NCBI GenBank assembly: GCA_934102055.1
Contig: CAKOSE010000009.1
Span: 1-34,884 of the forward strand
From: an uncultured Bacilli bacterium
Lineage (GTDB): Bacteria; Bacillota_I; Bacilli_A; RF39; UBA660
Direction of reading: 5' to 3'
Length of the DNA stretch: 34,884 nt
Shown: positions 22,878-30,475 of the stretch, in pieces
Layout: every line of letters begins with the position of its first letter
How positions within the stretch are numbered: the first letter of the stretch is position 1
The notes under the pieces: model-generated
Seen by the model: only the letters and a program-made list of their open reading frames with translations
Told to the model about the DNA's origin: nothing
Database searches by the model: none
Position numbers and translations under genes: made by a program

Positions 22878-24422
22878 ATGAAAAATAAGGATAGACTTAA
22901 GGAAATAATTAGTATTATTGTTAGTGATGATATTGTTAAGGATAGAAGTCCTAGAAATATAAGGAAAACACTTGAGGATTTGGGGCCAACTTTTATAAAG
23001 ATTGGACAAATTCTTTCTACTAGGGTTGATTTAATTCCTTCGGATTATGCTCTTGAGTTTGCTAAACTTCGTAGTGAGGTTACTCCGATTCCTTATGATG
23101 AGATTACAGATTTATTAAGGGAAAGTTATGGTGATGATTTTTCGAAATTTGAGGATATTTCAGAGAGTCCTATAGGGTGTGCTTCTATTGCTCAGGTGCA
23201 TACTGCTAGAGTAAAGGGATTTGGTAAGGTTGTTTTGAAAATTAAAAGGCCTGGTATAGATGATGATATTAAGACTGATATAGAGCTTTTAAAGGAAGCG
23301 GTAAAGGTTCTTCATCTTAATCATTTTATTAAGATTATGGATTTAGAGATGGTTCTTGATGAGATATATAAGTGTACTTTGAAGGAACTTGATTTTGAAG
23401 AAGAGAAAAAGAATATGATTAGTTTTTTAGATAGTAATAAAACTGAGAAATATATAACTTGTCCTAGAGTGTATTCTGAGCTTTGTTTAAAGAATGTTTT
23501 GGTTATGGAGTATATTAATGGGATAATGGTTTCTGATTTTGATGCTATAGAAAGGGCTCAATACGACAAGAAGTTAATTGTTAGAGAACTTGGTAAAAGT
23601 TATATAAAACAGGCATTAGATGATGGTTTGTTTCATGCTGATCCTCATCCGGATAATATTTGTTTAAGTAAGGGTAAGATTGTCTTTTTGGATTGGGGTA
23701 TGGTTGGAAATATTAGTAAGAAGAATAAGAATTTGCTTTCTGATTGTATGAAGGGAATCATTTATGAGGATTATGATAGGGTTTCTGATGATTTACTTAG
23801 TATGTCTGTAAAAAGTGGTGAATTTAGTTATGACAAGTTGGTTAAAGATGTTAATGATATTTTGAGTGTATTTAGTTTTGAGGAACTTAGAAATATTGAT
23901 GTTAAAAAGTTTATGTCTGATATGTTTAATATGCTTAGGAGTAATAATTTGATACTTGATTATGATGTTACTATTTTGATTCGTGGCATTTGTGTTATTG
24001 AAAGTGTTATGAAAAGGTTAGATCCTTCGACTAGTTTGTTTGAGGTTTTAGAAAATAGGGTTAAAGAAGATGAGCTTAGGGCTTTTGTTTCTAAGGATAA
24101 CATAAAGAAAATTAGTAGAAATTTAGTTAGAAGTGGGAATAGTTTGGTTAATTTACCTAATAGAGTTGATAAGTTAATGAGAAATGTTTCAGATGGTGAG
24201 TTTAAGTTTAAATTTGAACTTAGTGATTCTAGCAAGCATGTTGATAAGATTGAAAATTTGGTTCATGAACTTATTTTAGGCTTTATTGATGGGTGTTTAA
24301 TTCTTGGTTATAGTTTATGTTCATCAAGTGGTATGAAGTGCTTTTTCTTAATTTTTATAATTATTATTTCAGCATGGCTATTGTTAAAGATGATTTTTGA
24401 TTTATTTCATAAGGGGTATTAA
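22878..24422 (+). CDS. AarF/UbiB/ABC1-family atypical kinase
   Basis: A 514-residue protein-kinase-like ATPase. The family's KxGQ element is LGPTFIKIGQILSTR, the Ala-rich loop is SPIGCASIAQVH, the nucleotide lysine lies in VVLKIKRPG, the catalytic loop is HADPHPDNI, and the metal aspartate is in FLDWGMVG. Two hydrophobic helices end the protein, a usual UbiB feature. UbiB supports ubiquinone synthesis in proteobacteria, but quinone genes are absent here and the role in Bacillota is unclear, perhaps lipid handling at the membrane. The ATG at 22878 is preferred over GTG 22869, which lies inside the AGGTGAT ribosome site. Confidence 0.92.
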   Translation: MKNKDRLKEIISIIVSDDIVKDRSPRNIRKTLEDLGPTFIKIGQILSTRVDLIPSDYALEFAKLRSEVTPIPYDEITDLLRESYGDDFSKFEDISESPIGCASIAQVHTARVKGFGKVVLKIKRPGIDDDIKTDIELLKEAVKVLHLNHFIKIMDLEMVLDEIYKCTLKELDFEEEKKNMISFLDSNKTEKYITCPRVYSELCLKNVLVMEYINGIMVSDFDAIERAQYDKKLIVRELGKSYIKQALDDGLFHADPHPDNICLSKGKIVFLDWGMVGNISKKNKNLLSDCMKGIIYEDYDRVSDDLLSMSVKSGEFSYDKLVKDVNDILSVFSFEELRNIDVKKFMSDMFNMLRSNNLILDYDVTILIRGICVIESVMKRLDPSTSLFEVLENRVKEDELRAFVSKDNIKKISRNLVRSGNSLVNLPNRVDKLMRNVSDGEFKFKFELSDSSKHVDKIENLVHELILGFIDGCLILGYSLCSSSGMKCFFLIFIIIISAWLLLKMIFDLFHKGY

Positions 24423-24455
24423 AAAGACTATTAGCAATGTGGTTGTTAATAGTCT
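24421..24455 (-). terminator. minus-strand terminator of the collagen-like gene
   Basis: Perfect 9-bp stem AGACTATTA/TAATAGTCT with a 13-base loop, followed by TTTTT on the minus strand. Confidence 0.65.
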
Positions 24456-24458
24456 AAA

Positions 24459-24488
24459 CAAGTAAGAGATGTCTTATTTGTTTTTTTT
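24459..24488 (+). terminator. plus-strand terminator of the AarF/UbiB gene
   Basis: Stem CAAGTAAGA/TCTTATTTG (9 bp, one G-U), loop GATG, then eight T. Confidence 0.8.
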
Positions 24489-25044
24489 ATGCAATTTTTG
24501 TTATGTTTAGATAAGCATTGGTTCCGGAAGCTGGTGTTATGGTTGCTGCGACGCTGGAACTTATTCCAAGACCAATTTCATCTCCGGTTGAAAGGCTGAT
24601 AATTGTGTTTCCATTGAAGCTTTCGTCTTCGTTTGCTGTAACGTCTTTAATAATAGAAGTACTGGTAATTGGATTTGTGTTTTTGGTTAATTCACTGGTA
24701 AGTTCTCCGGTTGCACTTGATGCTCCTTGGAAGAAGTAACTAATTTGGTAGATTCCGTCTTCGTTGATGGTTAAGGTATTTGTGTTGGTGTTAGTAATAC
24801 CGGCATTTGGGCCAGATGTTCCAAGATTTACATTTGATAATACGTCTTGGGTTAGAGTGATTGTATCTGCGGAAGTGTTATATTTGCTACCGTATACAGA
24901 TGTGATTGCTGGGCCAGTTGGTCCGGTTGGTCCAGTTGGTCCGGTTGGTCCAGTTGGTCCAGTAGGTCCGGTTGGTCCGGTTGGTCCAATAACTCCTACA
25001 TAATTTATTGGTGGACATGGTTTTCTTTTTTGACCACAGTTCAT
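24487..25044 (-). CDS. BclA-like collagen-repeat surface protein, short
   Basis: A 185-residue protein. A short Cys/Pro-rich head (NCGQKRKPCPP) leads to nine collagen triplets at residues 20-46 (eight GPT and one GPA). A ~135-residue Ser/Thr/Asn-rich C-terminal domain with beta character follows (NTLTINEDGIYQISYFFQG), resembling the TNF/C1q-like trimerising domain of BclA exosporium proteins. GPT is a common triplet in these spore-surface filaments. There is no signal peptide, as expected for a product assembled from the mother cell. The ribosome site is AAGGAGGG. Upstream bases 25072-25100 resemble a SigE/SigK promoter. Confidence 0.88.
   Translation of the reverse strand: MNCGQKRKPCPPINYVGVIGPTGPTGPTGPTGPTGPTGPTGPTGPAITSVYGSKYNTSADTITLTQDVLSNVNLGTSGPNAGITNTNTNTLTINEDGIYQISYFFQGASSATGELTSELTKNTNPITSTSIIKDVTANEDESFNGNTIISLSTGDEIGLGISSSVAATITPASGTNAYLNITKIA
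24909..24987 (-). repeat. 9-bp tandem repeat encoding Gly-Pro-Thr
   Basis: Nine tandem 9-base units encoding eight Gly-Pro-Thr and a final Gly-Pro-Ala, nearly identical apart from the synonymous third base of Pro and Thr. Such arrays change copy number readily. Confidence 0.9.
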
Positions 25045-25071
25045 ATTTATCCCTCCTTGATATATTTTATG

Positions 25072-25100
25072 AATTTATGAATAATATAAATAATTTGTAT
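25072..25100 (-). promoter_or_regulatory. possible SigE/SigK-type sporulation promoter
   Basis: On the minus strand ATAC (25100-25097) and CATAAATT (25079-25072), with 18 bases between ATA and CATA. This fits the general ATA...CATAnnnT layout of mother-cell sigma factors. In AT-rich DNA this can arise by chance. Confidence 0.3.
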
Positions 25101-25269
25101 AACCTTATTAAGTTTAAAAATATAATAAAATTTGATTTTGAAAAATATAGTATACATATATAATAGTCAAAAGCCTATAAGAAAGAGTAATGTTGAATGG
25201 GTTTTAATTAGACTAGAGAGAAATTTTGGTAGTTCATTTGGTTGTAGTACACTTTTTTTGAGATAAACT

Positions 25270-25296
25270 AAAAAATCACCGTGTAGTGATTTTTTT
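25270..25296. terminator. bidirectional terminator after the long collagen-like gene
   Basis: Stem AAAAAATCAC/GTGATTTTTT (10 bp) around CGTGTA. On the minus strand it lies just beyond the stop at 25304. In the stretch 25101-25269 I see no gene. Confidence 0.75.
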
Positions 25297-25303
25297 AAGT
25301 GCT

Positions 25304-26209
25304 TTAGCTTCCAAGATAGTCTATAATTATTGTGATAAGTGGATTGATGAAGTATGATGAAGATGAAATATCTCTTATATCGGGACTATTTAAAAATATT
25401 GTTTCTTTGCTTAGGTTACAAAGTTCATAGTTTTTATTAGTGTCTGGTACGGATATGATGCCTTGACCATTAAGTAATATGGGTTCACCGTTAAATACCC
25501 ATTCTGAGGTGCCAATATAGGTATTGTCGGTATCTGTTTCTTTAAATCCTATGGAAACGAAGTCTCTAGATGGATCAAAGTCAATTTGTGTGACATTTGG
25601 ATATGCTGATACGTTAAATGTGATTTTATAATGACCTGGTAAATTAAATTTTATGGTGTTGTTATTTTTATCAAATGAAATGATTTTTGCGTTATCTATT
25701 TCTACTCTTGAAAGTGGTAATCTTCCTTTTGGTAAAACTGGGATTCCATCTGATTGTGTACCGTTATTGAATAGGACTAAGTAAGATGATTTGAGTTTTA
25801 GTGGTCCTGGTTCTCCTTGATCTCCTTTTGGGCCTTTTATTTCTCCGACATTTTTCCAAGTGTTGTTATTGTTATCCCAAATATATAAGTCTTTATCTAT
25901 AATATAACTATCTCCGATAGAACCTTTATTATGTTCTTTTAAAAGTTCATCTAGGGTATTGTAGTATCCTAGAATATTGAATCCTGTTCCGTCTTTTCCT
26001 TTTGGGATAACGAAGTCAAGATTATGAATGTTGTTTTTGTAGTCGTCAATAACTTTTGCTTCTTCATATGATTCAGCAGTGATAGTGTTTCTTATTGTGA
26101 TTAGGTCAGCATCTCCTTTTGGGCCCTTTTCTCCTTTTGGTCCAATTTGTCCCGTGAAAATATTAAAACAGTTTGGATTGTTTTTTTCTTTTTTGCAATT
26201 GTTATACAT
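25304..26209 (-). CDS. collagen-like surface protein, long
   Basis: A 301-residue protein with two short collagen-type segments: GPKGEKGPKGD near residues 22-33 and KGPKGDQGEPGP near 124-137. The section between them (YYNTLDELLKEHNKGSIGDSYII..LYIWDNNNNTWKNVG) is the small module common in phage-tail and spore-surface collagen proteins. The C-terminal ~160 residues are beta-rich (GHYKITFNVSAYP) and resemble a BclA-like trimerising head. The charged GPK/GEK triplets differ from the GPT triplets of its neighbour. There is no signal peptide. The ribosome site is AGGAGGT. It lies upstream of the shorter collagen-like gene on the same strand, with a terminator between. Confidence 0.85.
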   Translation of the reverse strand: MYNNCKKEKNNPNCFNIFTGQIGPKGEKGPKGDADLITIRNTITAESYEEAKVIDDYKNNIHNLDFVIPKGKDGTGFNILGYYNTLDELLKEHNKGSIGDSYIIDKDLYIWDNNNNTWKNVGEIKGPKGDQGEPGPLKLKSSYLVLFNNGTQSDGIPVLPKGRLPLSRVEIDNAKIISFDKNNNTIKFNLPGHYKITFNVSAYPNVTQIDFDPSRDFVSIGFKETDTDNTYIGTSEWVFNGEPILLNGQGIISVPDTNKNYELCNLSKETIFLNSPDIRDISSSSYFINPLITIIIDYLGS

Positions 26210-26278
26210 AAATAACCTCCTCTATAAGTATTTTATTATATAGAAGTGTTTCTTGTTTAATTCATTTTTCTTACTCTG

Positions 26279-26287
26279 TGATATAAT
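26279..26287 (+). promoter_or_regulatory. extended -10 promoter of the dGTPase-type gene
   Basis: TGATATAAT. Transcription would start near 26293-26295, right at the apparent ATG (26294), which therefore cannot have its own ribosome site. Confidence 0.6.
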
Positions 26288-26308
26288 GTTAGTATGGAGG
26301 AGTTAAAG

Positions 26309-27427
26309 TTGCAAAAAGAGATAATTGAAAATATGAATAGACATAATTTGTATTTGTCTAAGTACGCTTGTCGGGATAGTGATAGTATAAGACTTTTTGA
26401 TGTTTCTGATGATATAAGAACGCCTTTTTTTAGAGATATAGATAAGGTGATATATTCTCTTTCTTATATCAGATATATAGATAAGACTCAGGTATTTACG
26501 AAGCAAAAGAATGATATGATAAGTAAGAGAATGACACATGTACAATTGGTTAGTAAAATAGCTAGGACAATAGGAAGGGCTTTATCTTTGAATGAGGATT
26601 TGATTGAGGCTGCATGTTTAGGACATGATTTAGGACATGTACCATTTGGGCATGTTGGAGAAAAGATTTTAAGTGATATAAGTATGAAACATGGTGAGGG
26701 TTATTATAATCATAATGTGCAAAGTGTAAGGATACTTATGAATATAGAAAATAATGGAAAGGGTAATAATATTACAGTTCAGGTTTTGGATGCGATTTTG
26801 TGTCATAATGGGGAAATGTTAAAGGGCATGTATGAACCTGTTAAGAAAACTAAGGAACAGTTTTTGAGAGAGTATTATGATAGTTATAAGGATGAGACTA
26901 TTTTAAAGCATATAAGACCAATGACTCTTGAGGGATGTGTTTTAAGAGTTAGTGATATAATAGCTTATATAGGAAAGGATATAGATGATGCAATAAGACT
27001 TGGAATAGTTACAAAGGATGATATTCCAAAGGATATAACAAAAGTGCTTGGTGATACTAATAGTGATATAATAAATAATATAGTAAATGATATTATAAAA
27101 AATAGTATAGATAAAAATTATATTAAGATATCTGATAATATTTTTGATGCTATGAATAGTTTAATGGAATTTAATTATAAAAATATTTATGAGAAGGCAA
27201 ATGATCAAGAGGATATAGATAATTATAAAATGATGTTTAATAAGTTGTTTGATTTGTACTGTTTTCAGATAGAGAATAATATGGTAGAGGAAGATATTTT
27301 TCTTTTGTTTTTAAATGATATGGATGCTGATTATCAAAAAGAAACTGTATCAAGAAAGGTTATTGATTATATAGCTGGTATGACTGATGATTTTTTCTTG
27401 GGGCAATATAATATGTATTTTAATTAA
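26309..27427 (+). CDS. dgt: HD-domain dGTP triphosphohydrolase-type protein
   Basis: About 372 residues of the dGTPase family, which splits dNTPs to nucleoside and triphosphate. The HD metal site is in LGHDLGHVPFGHVGE, preceded by MTHVQLVSKIARTIGRAL, the family pattern; LEGCVLRVSDIIAYIGKDIDDA supplies the later aspartate. Start choice: the frame begins with an ATG at 26294, but that ATG is within the expected transcription start and its next bases (GGAGGAG) are a perfect ribosome site six bases before a TTG at 26309. I therefore use TTG 26309. The ATG would be leaderless. It ends in a strong bidirectional terminator. Confidence 0.85.
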   Translation: MQKEIIENMNRHNLYLSKYACRDSDSIRLFDVSDDIRTPFFRDIDKVIYSLSYIRYIDKTQVFTKQKNDMISKRMTHVQLVSKIARTIGRALSLNEDLIEAACLGHDLGHVPFGHVGEKILSDISMKHGEGYYNHNVQSVRILMNIENNGKGNNITVQVLDAILCHNGEMLKGMYEPVKKTKEQFLREYYDSYKDETILKHIRPMTLEGCVLRVSDIIAYIGKDIDDAIRLGIVTKDDIPKDITKVLGDTNSDIINNIVNDIIKNSIDKNYIKISDNIFDAMNSLMEFNYKNIYEKANDQEDIDNYKMMFNKLFDLYCFQIENNMVEEDIFLLFLNDMDADYQKETVSRKVIDYIAGMTDDFFLGQYNMYFN

Positions 27428-27460
27428 AAAGATATTAACGATTTTTGTTAATATCTTTTT
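27426..27460. terminator. bidirectional terminator between dgt and rubrerythrin
   Basis: Perfect 14-bp stem AAAAAGATATTAAC/GTTAATATCTTTTT with a 7-base loop, serving the two convergent genes. Confidence 0.9.
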
Positions 27461-27469
27461 GTCTTATTC

Positions 27470-28012
27470 TTACATATAATTGTCTGCTTTAACTTCCATA
27501 TAACTTTGAGGATGGTTACATACAGGACATACGTCTAAAGCGTCTTCTCCAATGTAAACGTGTCCACAGTTTCTACATATCCACATTTTGTCTCCGTCTT
27601 TGTGGAAAATTTTATCTTCTTTCATGTTGTTTAGAAGTGTTAAATATCTTTCTTCATGTTCTTTTTCTATTTTTGCTACTTCTTCGAATAGGTATGCTAT
27701 TCTTTCGAATCCTTCTTCTTTTGCGATTTCTGCAAATTCTTTGTACATATGGGTCCATTCGAAGTTTTCTCCGTTTGCAGCGTCTTCTAGGTTTTCTAAT
27801 GTGGATGGAACGTTTCCTCCGTGTAGTTCTTTGAACCATAATTTAGCGTGTTCTTTTTCGTTGTTAGCAGTTTCTTCAAAGATTGCTGCGATTTGTTCGA
27901 AACCGTCTTTTCTTGCTTTGCTAGCGTAGTAAGTGTATTTGTTTCTAGCTTGAGATTCTCCTGCGAAAGCTGTCATTAGGTTAGTTTCTGTTCGACTTCC
28001 TTTTAATTCCAT
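27470..28012 (-). CDS. rbr: rubrerythrin
   Basis: A 180-residue peroxide-reducing non-heme iron protein typical of anaerobes. The four-helix diiron domain (1-140) carries FAGESQARNKYTYY, EETANNEKEHAKLW and EEVAKIEKEHEERY, with ExxH iron ligands. The C-terminal rubredoxin-like domain has the four cysteines in CRNCGHVY and CPVCNHPQ. The frame is open to 28060, but the ATG at 28012 follows AAAGGAGG and starts the family N-terminus (ELKGSRTETNLMTAFAGES). It is divergent from the metal-efflux operon. It implies an anaerobic lifestyle with oxidative-stress defence. Confidence 0.97.
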   Translation of the reverse strand: MELKGSRTETNLMTAFAGESQARNKYTYYASKARKDGFEQIAAIFEETANNEKEHAKLWFKELHGGNVPSTLENLEDAANGENFEWTHMYKEFAEIAKEEGFERIAYLFEEVAKIEKEHEERYLTLLNNMKEDKIFHKDGDKMWICRNCGHVYIGEDALDVCPVCNHPQSYMEVKADNYM

Positions 28013-28093
28013 AATAATTTCCTCCTTTAAACTTAACTTTATCACTATTAATTTTAGCATTGTAAAATGGATGTGTCAATAAGAAAAATGCTC

Positions 28094-28122
28094 TTGACAA
28101 ATACCTGTGGGGGGTATATAAT
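28094..28122 (+). promoter_or_regulatory. promoter of the CsoR-ATPase operon
   Basis: Consensus TTGACA (28094-28099), an exact 17-base spacer and TATAAT (28117-28122). The spacer is filled by the operator at 28101-28117. Confidence 0.9.
28101..28117 (+). promoter_or_regulatory. CsoR-family operator
   Basis: ATACCTGTGGGGGGTAT: inverted ATACC/GGTAT ends around a G-rich core, the layout of CsoR/RcnR-family sites. It lies between -35 and -10, so bound repressor would block polymerase. Confidence 0.75.
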
Positions 28123-28148
28123 TGTTTCGTGAATGAGAGGAGTAAACT

Positions 28149-28448
28149 ATGGCGAAGGAATGTGAAAGATGTAAGAAAATAACTCATCGTAGTGATGATA
28201 CTAAAAAGGCATATACGAAGAGATTAAATAGAATAGAAGGTCAAATAAGGGGAATAAATAAAATGATTGAGGATGATAGGCATTGTGATGATATAATGAT
28301 TCAGATATCTGCTGTTACAAATGCTTTAAAGAGTTTAGGTCAGGAAATTCTTCTTCATCATATGAAAACGTGTATGGTTGAGGATATTGAAAGTAAGAAG
28401 TATGAAACTATTGATGAAATAATGGAATTATGTAAGAGGATGATGTGA
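28149..28448 (+). CDS. csoR: CsoR/RcnR-family metal-sensing repressor
   Basis: A 99-residue all-helical DNA-binding repressor of the DUF156 family, released from DNA by metal. Copper-type ligands are present with the CsoR spacing: C46, H71 and C75 (H-MKT-C). A short N-terminal extension adds C5, C8 and H13 (ECERCKKITH), which is not part of the core. The family core is KRLNRIEGQIRGINKMIEDDRHCDDI. The ribosome site GAGGAG is strong. It is the first gene of the operon, with its likely operator inside its own promoter, so it probably represses itself and the ATPase. Confidence 0.92.
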   Translation: MAKECERCKKITHRSDDTKKAYTKRLNRIEGQIRGINKMIEDDRHCDDIMIQISAVTNALKSLGQEILLHHMKTCMVEDIESKKYETIDEIMELCKRMM

Positions 28449-30475
28449 TGAAATATAGTTATAATATAATAGGACTTGATTGTGCTAATTGTGCAAGGGA
28501 AATAGAGGAAAGTCTAAATAAGAATAAGGATTTTAAGGATGTAGTTGTAAATTTTAGTGCTTCTAGAATAAGTTTTTATACTGATAAACAAATAATGGTT
28601 GATGAGATAAATAAGTTAATTAAAAAGGTGGAACCAGATGCGTATGTTGTGGATGGTGAGAATGTAGAAAGTAAAAGAGAATATCATTTATCATTATTAA
28701 TAATTGGAACGTTATTGGGGATACTTGGATGTAAATTGAATATGCCTGATGTGTTAAGATATATATTAGTTTTTGCATCGTATGTAGTTTTACTTTACAG
28801 ACCATTTTTAAATGCTTGTAAGATGTTAATAAGAAGTCATACTATAAATGAAAATGCACTTATAAGTATATCTTGTATAGGAGCATTACTGGTGCAAGAA
28901 ACAATGGAAGGTATTATGGTAGTTGCACTTTATACTTTGGGTAAAATTTTAGAGGAAAAGGCTATTAATAATACTAGGAATTCTATTAAGAGTTTGATGG
29001 AAATAAAGCAAGATTATGCTAATTTGAAGATAGGTAAGTCTATAAAAAGAGTTGATGTTAATGAAATAAAACAGGATGATATTTTAGTGGTAAAACAAGG
29101 TGAGAAGATTCCTGTTGATGGAGTAGTGACAAAGGGTGAAGCGGTTCTTGATATGTCTATGCTTACTGGGGAATCTGAACAAGTATCAAAGGCTTTAGAT
29201 GATAAGGTGTTTTCTGGTGCTATAAATATGGGTGATGTATTTGAGATAAGGGCTTTAGATAAATATGAAAATTCAACAGTTGCACGAATTTTGGAACTTA
29301 CTATGAGTGCTGGAGATAAGAAGGCTAAAACTGAGACAGTGGTTACAAAGTTTAGTAAAATATATACTCCAATAGTTTTATCTTTAGCGGTTTTGGTTTC
29401 ACTTATTTTACCGATATTTGGGGTAAGTATAGAGGATAGTATTTATAGAGGTTTAACGTTTTTAGTAATATCTTGTCCTTGTGCTATAGCAATATCTGTG
29501 CCATTATCATATTTTACAGGACTAGGAATTGCTTCTAGGAATGGAATATTAATAAAAGGTAGTAATTATTTGGATAACTTAATGCATTTAAAGAGGATAA
29601 TTTTTGATAAGACTGGTACTTTAACAACAGGTGCTTTTAAAATAATAGAGCTTGAGGTTTTAACAAAGGAATATACAAAAGAGGAAATAATAAAAATATT
29701 AGCACATGGAGAGTATTTATCAAATCATCCTATTGCAAAGAGTATAATGAAGCTTTATGATGGAAAGATAAATGATAGTTTGGTAAAGGATTTTAAGGAG
29801 ATTCCGGGACAAGGTTTATCTTATAAATATGATGATAAATTAGTAAAAGTTGGGACAAAAAATATTTGTAAGGCTTGTGAACTTGATACAAATATTCATG
29901 TAAACATTGATGGTAAACATGTTTGTTCAATATTGCTTGATGATGGTATTAAGGAGAATACTAAACAGGCGATAAAGGATTTGAAAAAGCAAGGAATAAG
30001 TGTAGTGATGTTTACTGGGGATAAGGAGGAGACTGCAAAAGAGGTAGCTAAGAGACTTGGTATTAAGGAAATTAAGTATGAAATGCTTCCTGAGGATAAA
30101 TTTAGTGAGTATGAGAAATTGTCAAAACAAGGATTAACGGCATTTACTGGTGATGGTATTAATGATGCTCCGGTTATAAAAAGAGCAGATATAGGGATAT
30201 CTATGGGGGGAGTAGGTTCTAGTTCTGCGATAGAGGCATCGGATATAGTTATAATGACTGATGATTTATTAAAAATACCACAAAGTATAGAAATATCAAG
30301 ATATACTAATCATATAATAAAGCAGAATTTAATATTTGCGATAAGTGTAAAAGTAATAATACTTGTCTTAAGTATGTTTGGACTTGCTTCTATGTGGTTT
30401 GCAGTATTTGCTGATACTGGTGTTACTCTTATAACGATATTAAATACTTTAAGAATAAGGAATAAGTTTAAATAG
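28448..30475 (+). CDS. heavy-metal P1B-type ATPase, Zn/Cd/Pb class
   Basis: A 675-residue metal-exporting ATPase. The N-terminal metal-binding domain has C12-A-N-C15. The actuator loop is LTGESEQVSK, the membrane metal site C343-P-C345 (ISCPCAIAIS), the phosphorylated aspartate D387 (DKTGTLTTG), and the hinge GDGINDAP. The late helices carry a lysine (FAISVKVIILVL) and an aspartate (FADTGVTLITILNTLR), the marks of the ZntA/CadA class rather than copper exporters. It starts at ATG 28448, sharing one base with the csoR stop; GTG 28445 is possible. It stops directly against the end of the convergent helicase gene, with no spacer. Confidence 0.93.
   Translation: MKYSYNIIGLDCANCAREIEESLNKNKDFKDVVVNFSASRISFYTDKQIMVDEINKLIKKVEPDAYVVDGENVESKREYHLSLLIIGTLLGILGCKLNMPDVLRYILVFASYVVLLYRPFLNACKMLIRSHTINENALISISCIGALLVQETMEGIMVVALYTLGKILEEKAINNTRNSIKSLMEIKQDYANLKIGKSIKRVDVNEIKQDDILVVKQGEKIPVDGVVTKGEAVLDMSMLTGESEQVSKALDDKVFSGAINMGDVFEIRALDKYENSTVARILELTMSAGDKKAKTETVVTKFSKIYTPIVLSLAVLVSLILPIFGVSIEDSIYRGLTFLVISCPCAIAISVPLSYFTGLGIASRNGILIKGSNYLDNLMHLKRIIFDKTGTLTTGAFKIIELEVLTKEYTKEEIIKILAHGEYLSNHPIAKSIMKLYDGKINDSLVKDFKEIPGQGLSYKYDDKLVKVGTKNICKACELDTNIHVNIDGKHVCSILLDDGIKENTKQAIKDLKKQGISVVMFTGDKEETAKEVAKRLGIKEIKYEMLPEDKFSEYEKLSKQGLTAFTGDGINDAPVIKRADIGISMGGVGSSSAIEASDIVIMTDDLLKIPQSIEISRYTNHIIKQNLIFAISVKVIILVLSMFGLASMWFAVFADTGVTLITILNTLRIRNKFK

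Noticed and set aside
24518..25003. Plus-strand reading frames across the collagen-like gene (Gly-Pro-Val repeats)
   Set aside because: They are antisense shadows of the GPT array; the minus frame has the ribosome site and a sensible C-terminal domain.
27588..27929. Plus-strand frames opposite rubrerythrin
   Set aside because: Antisense shadows of a well-supported gene.
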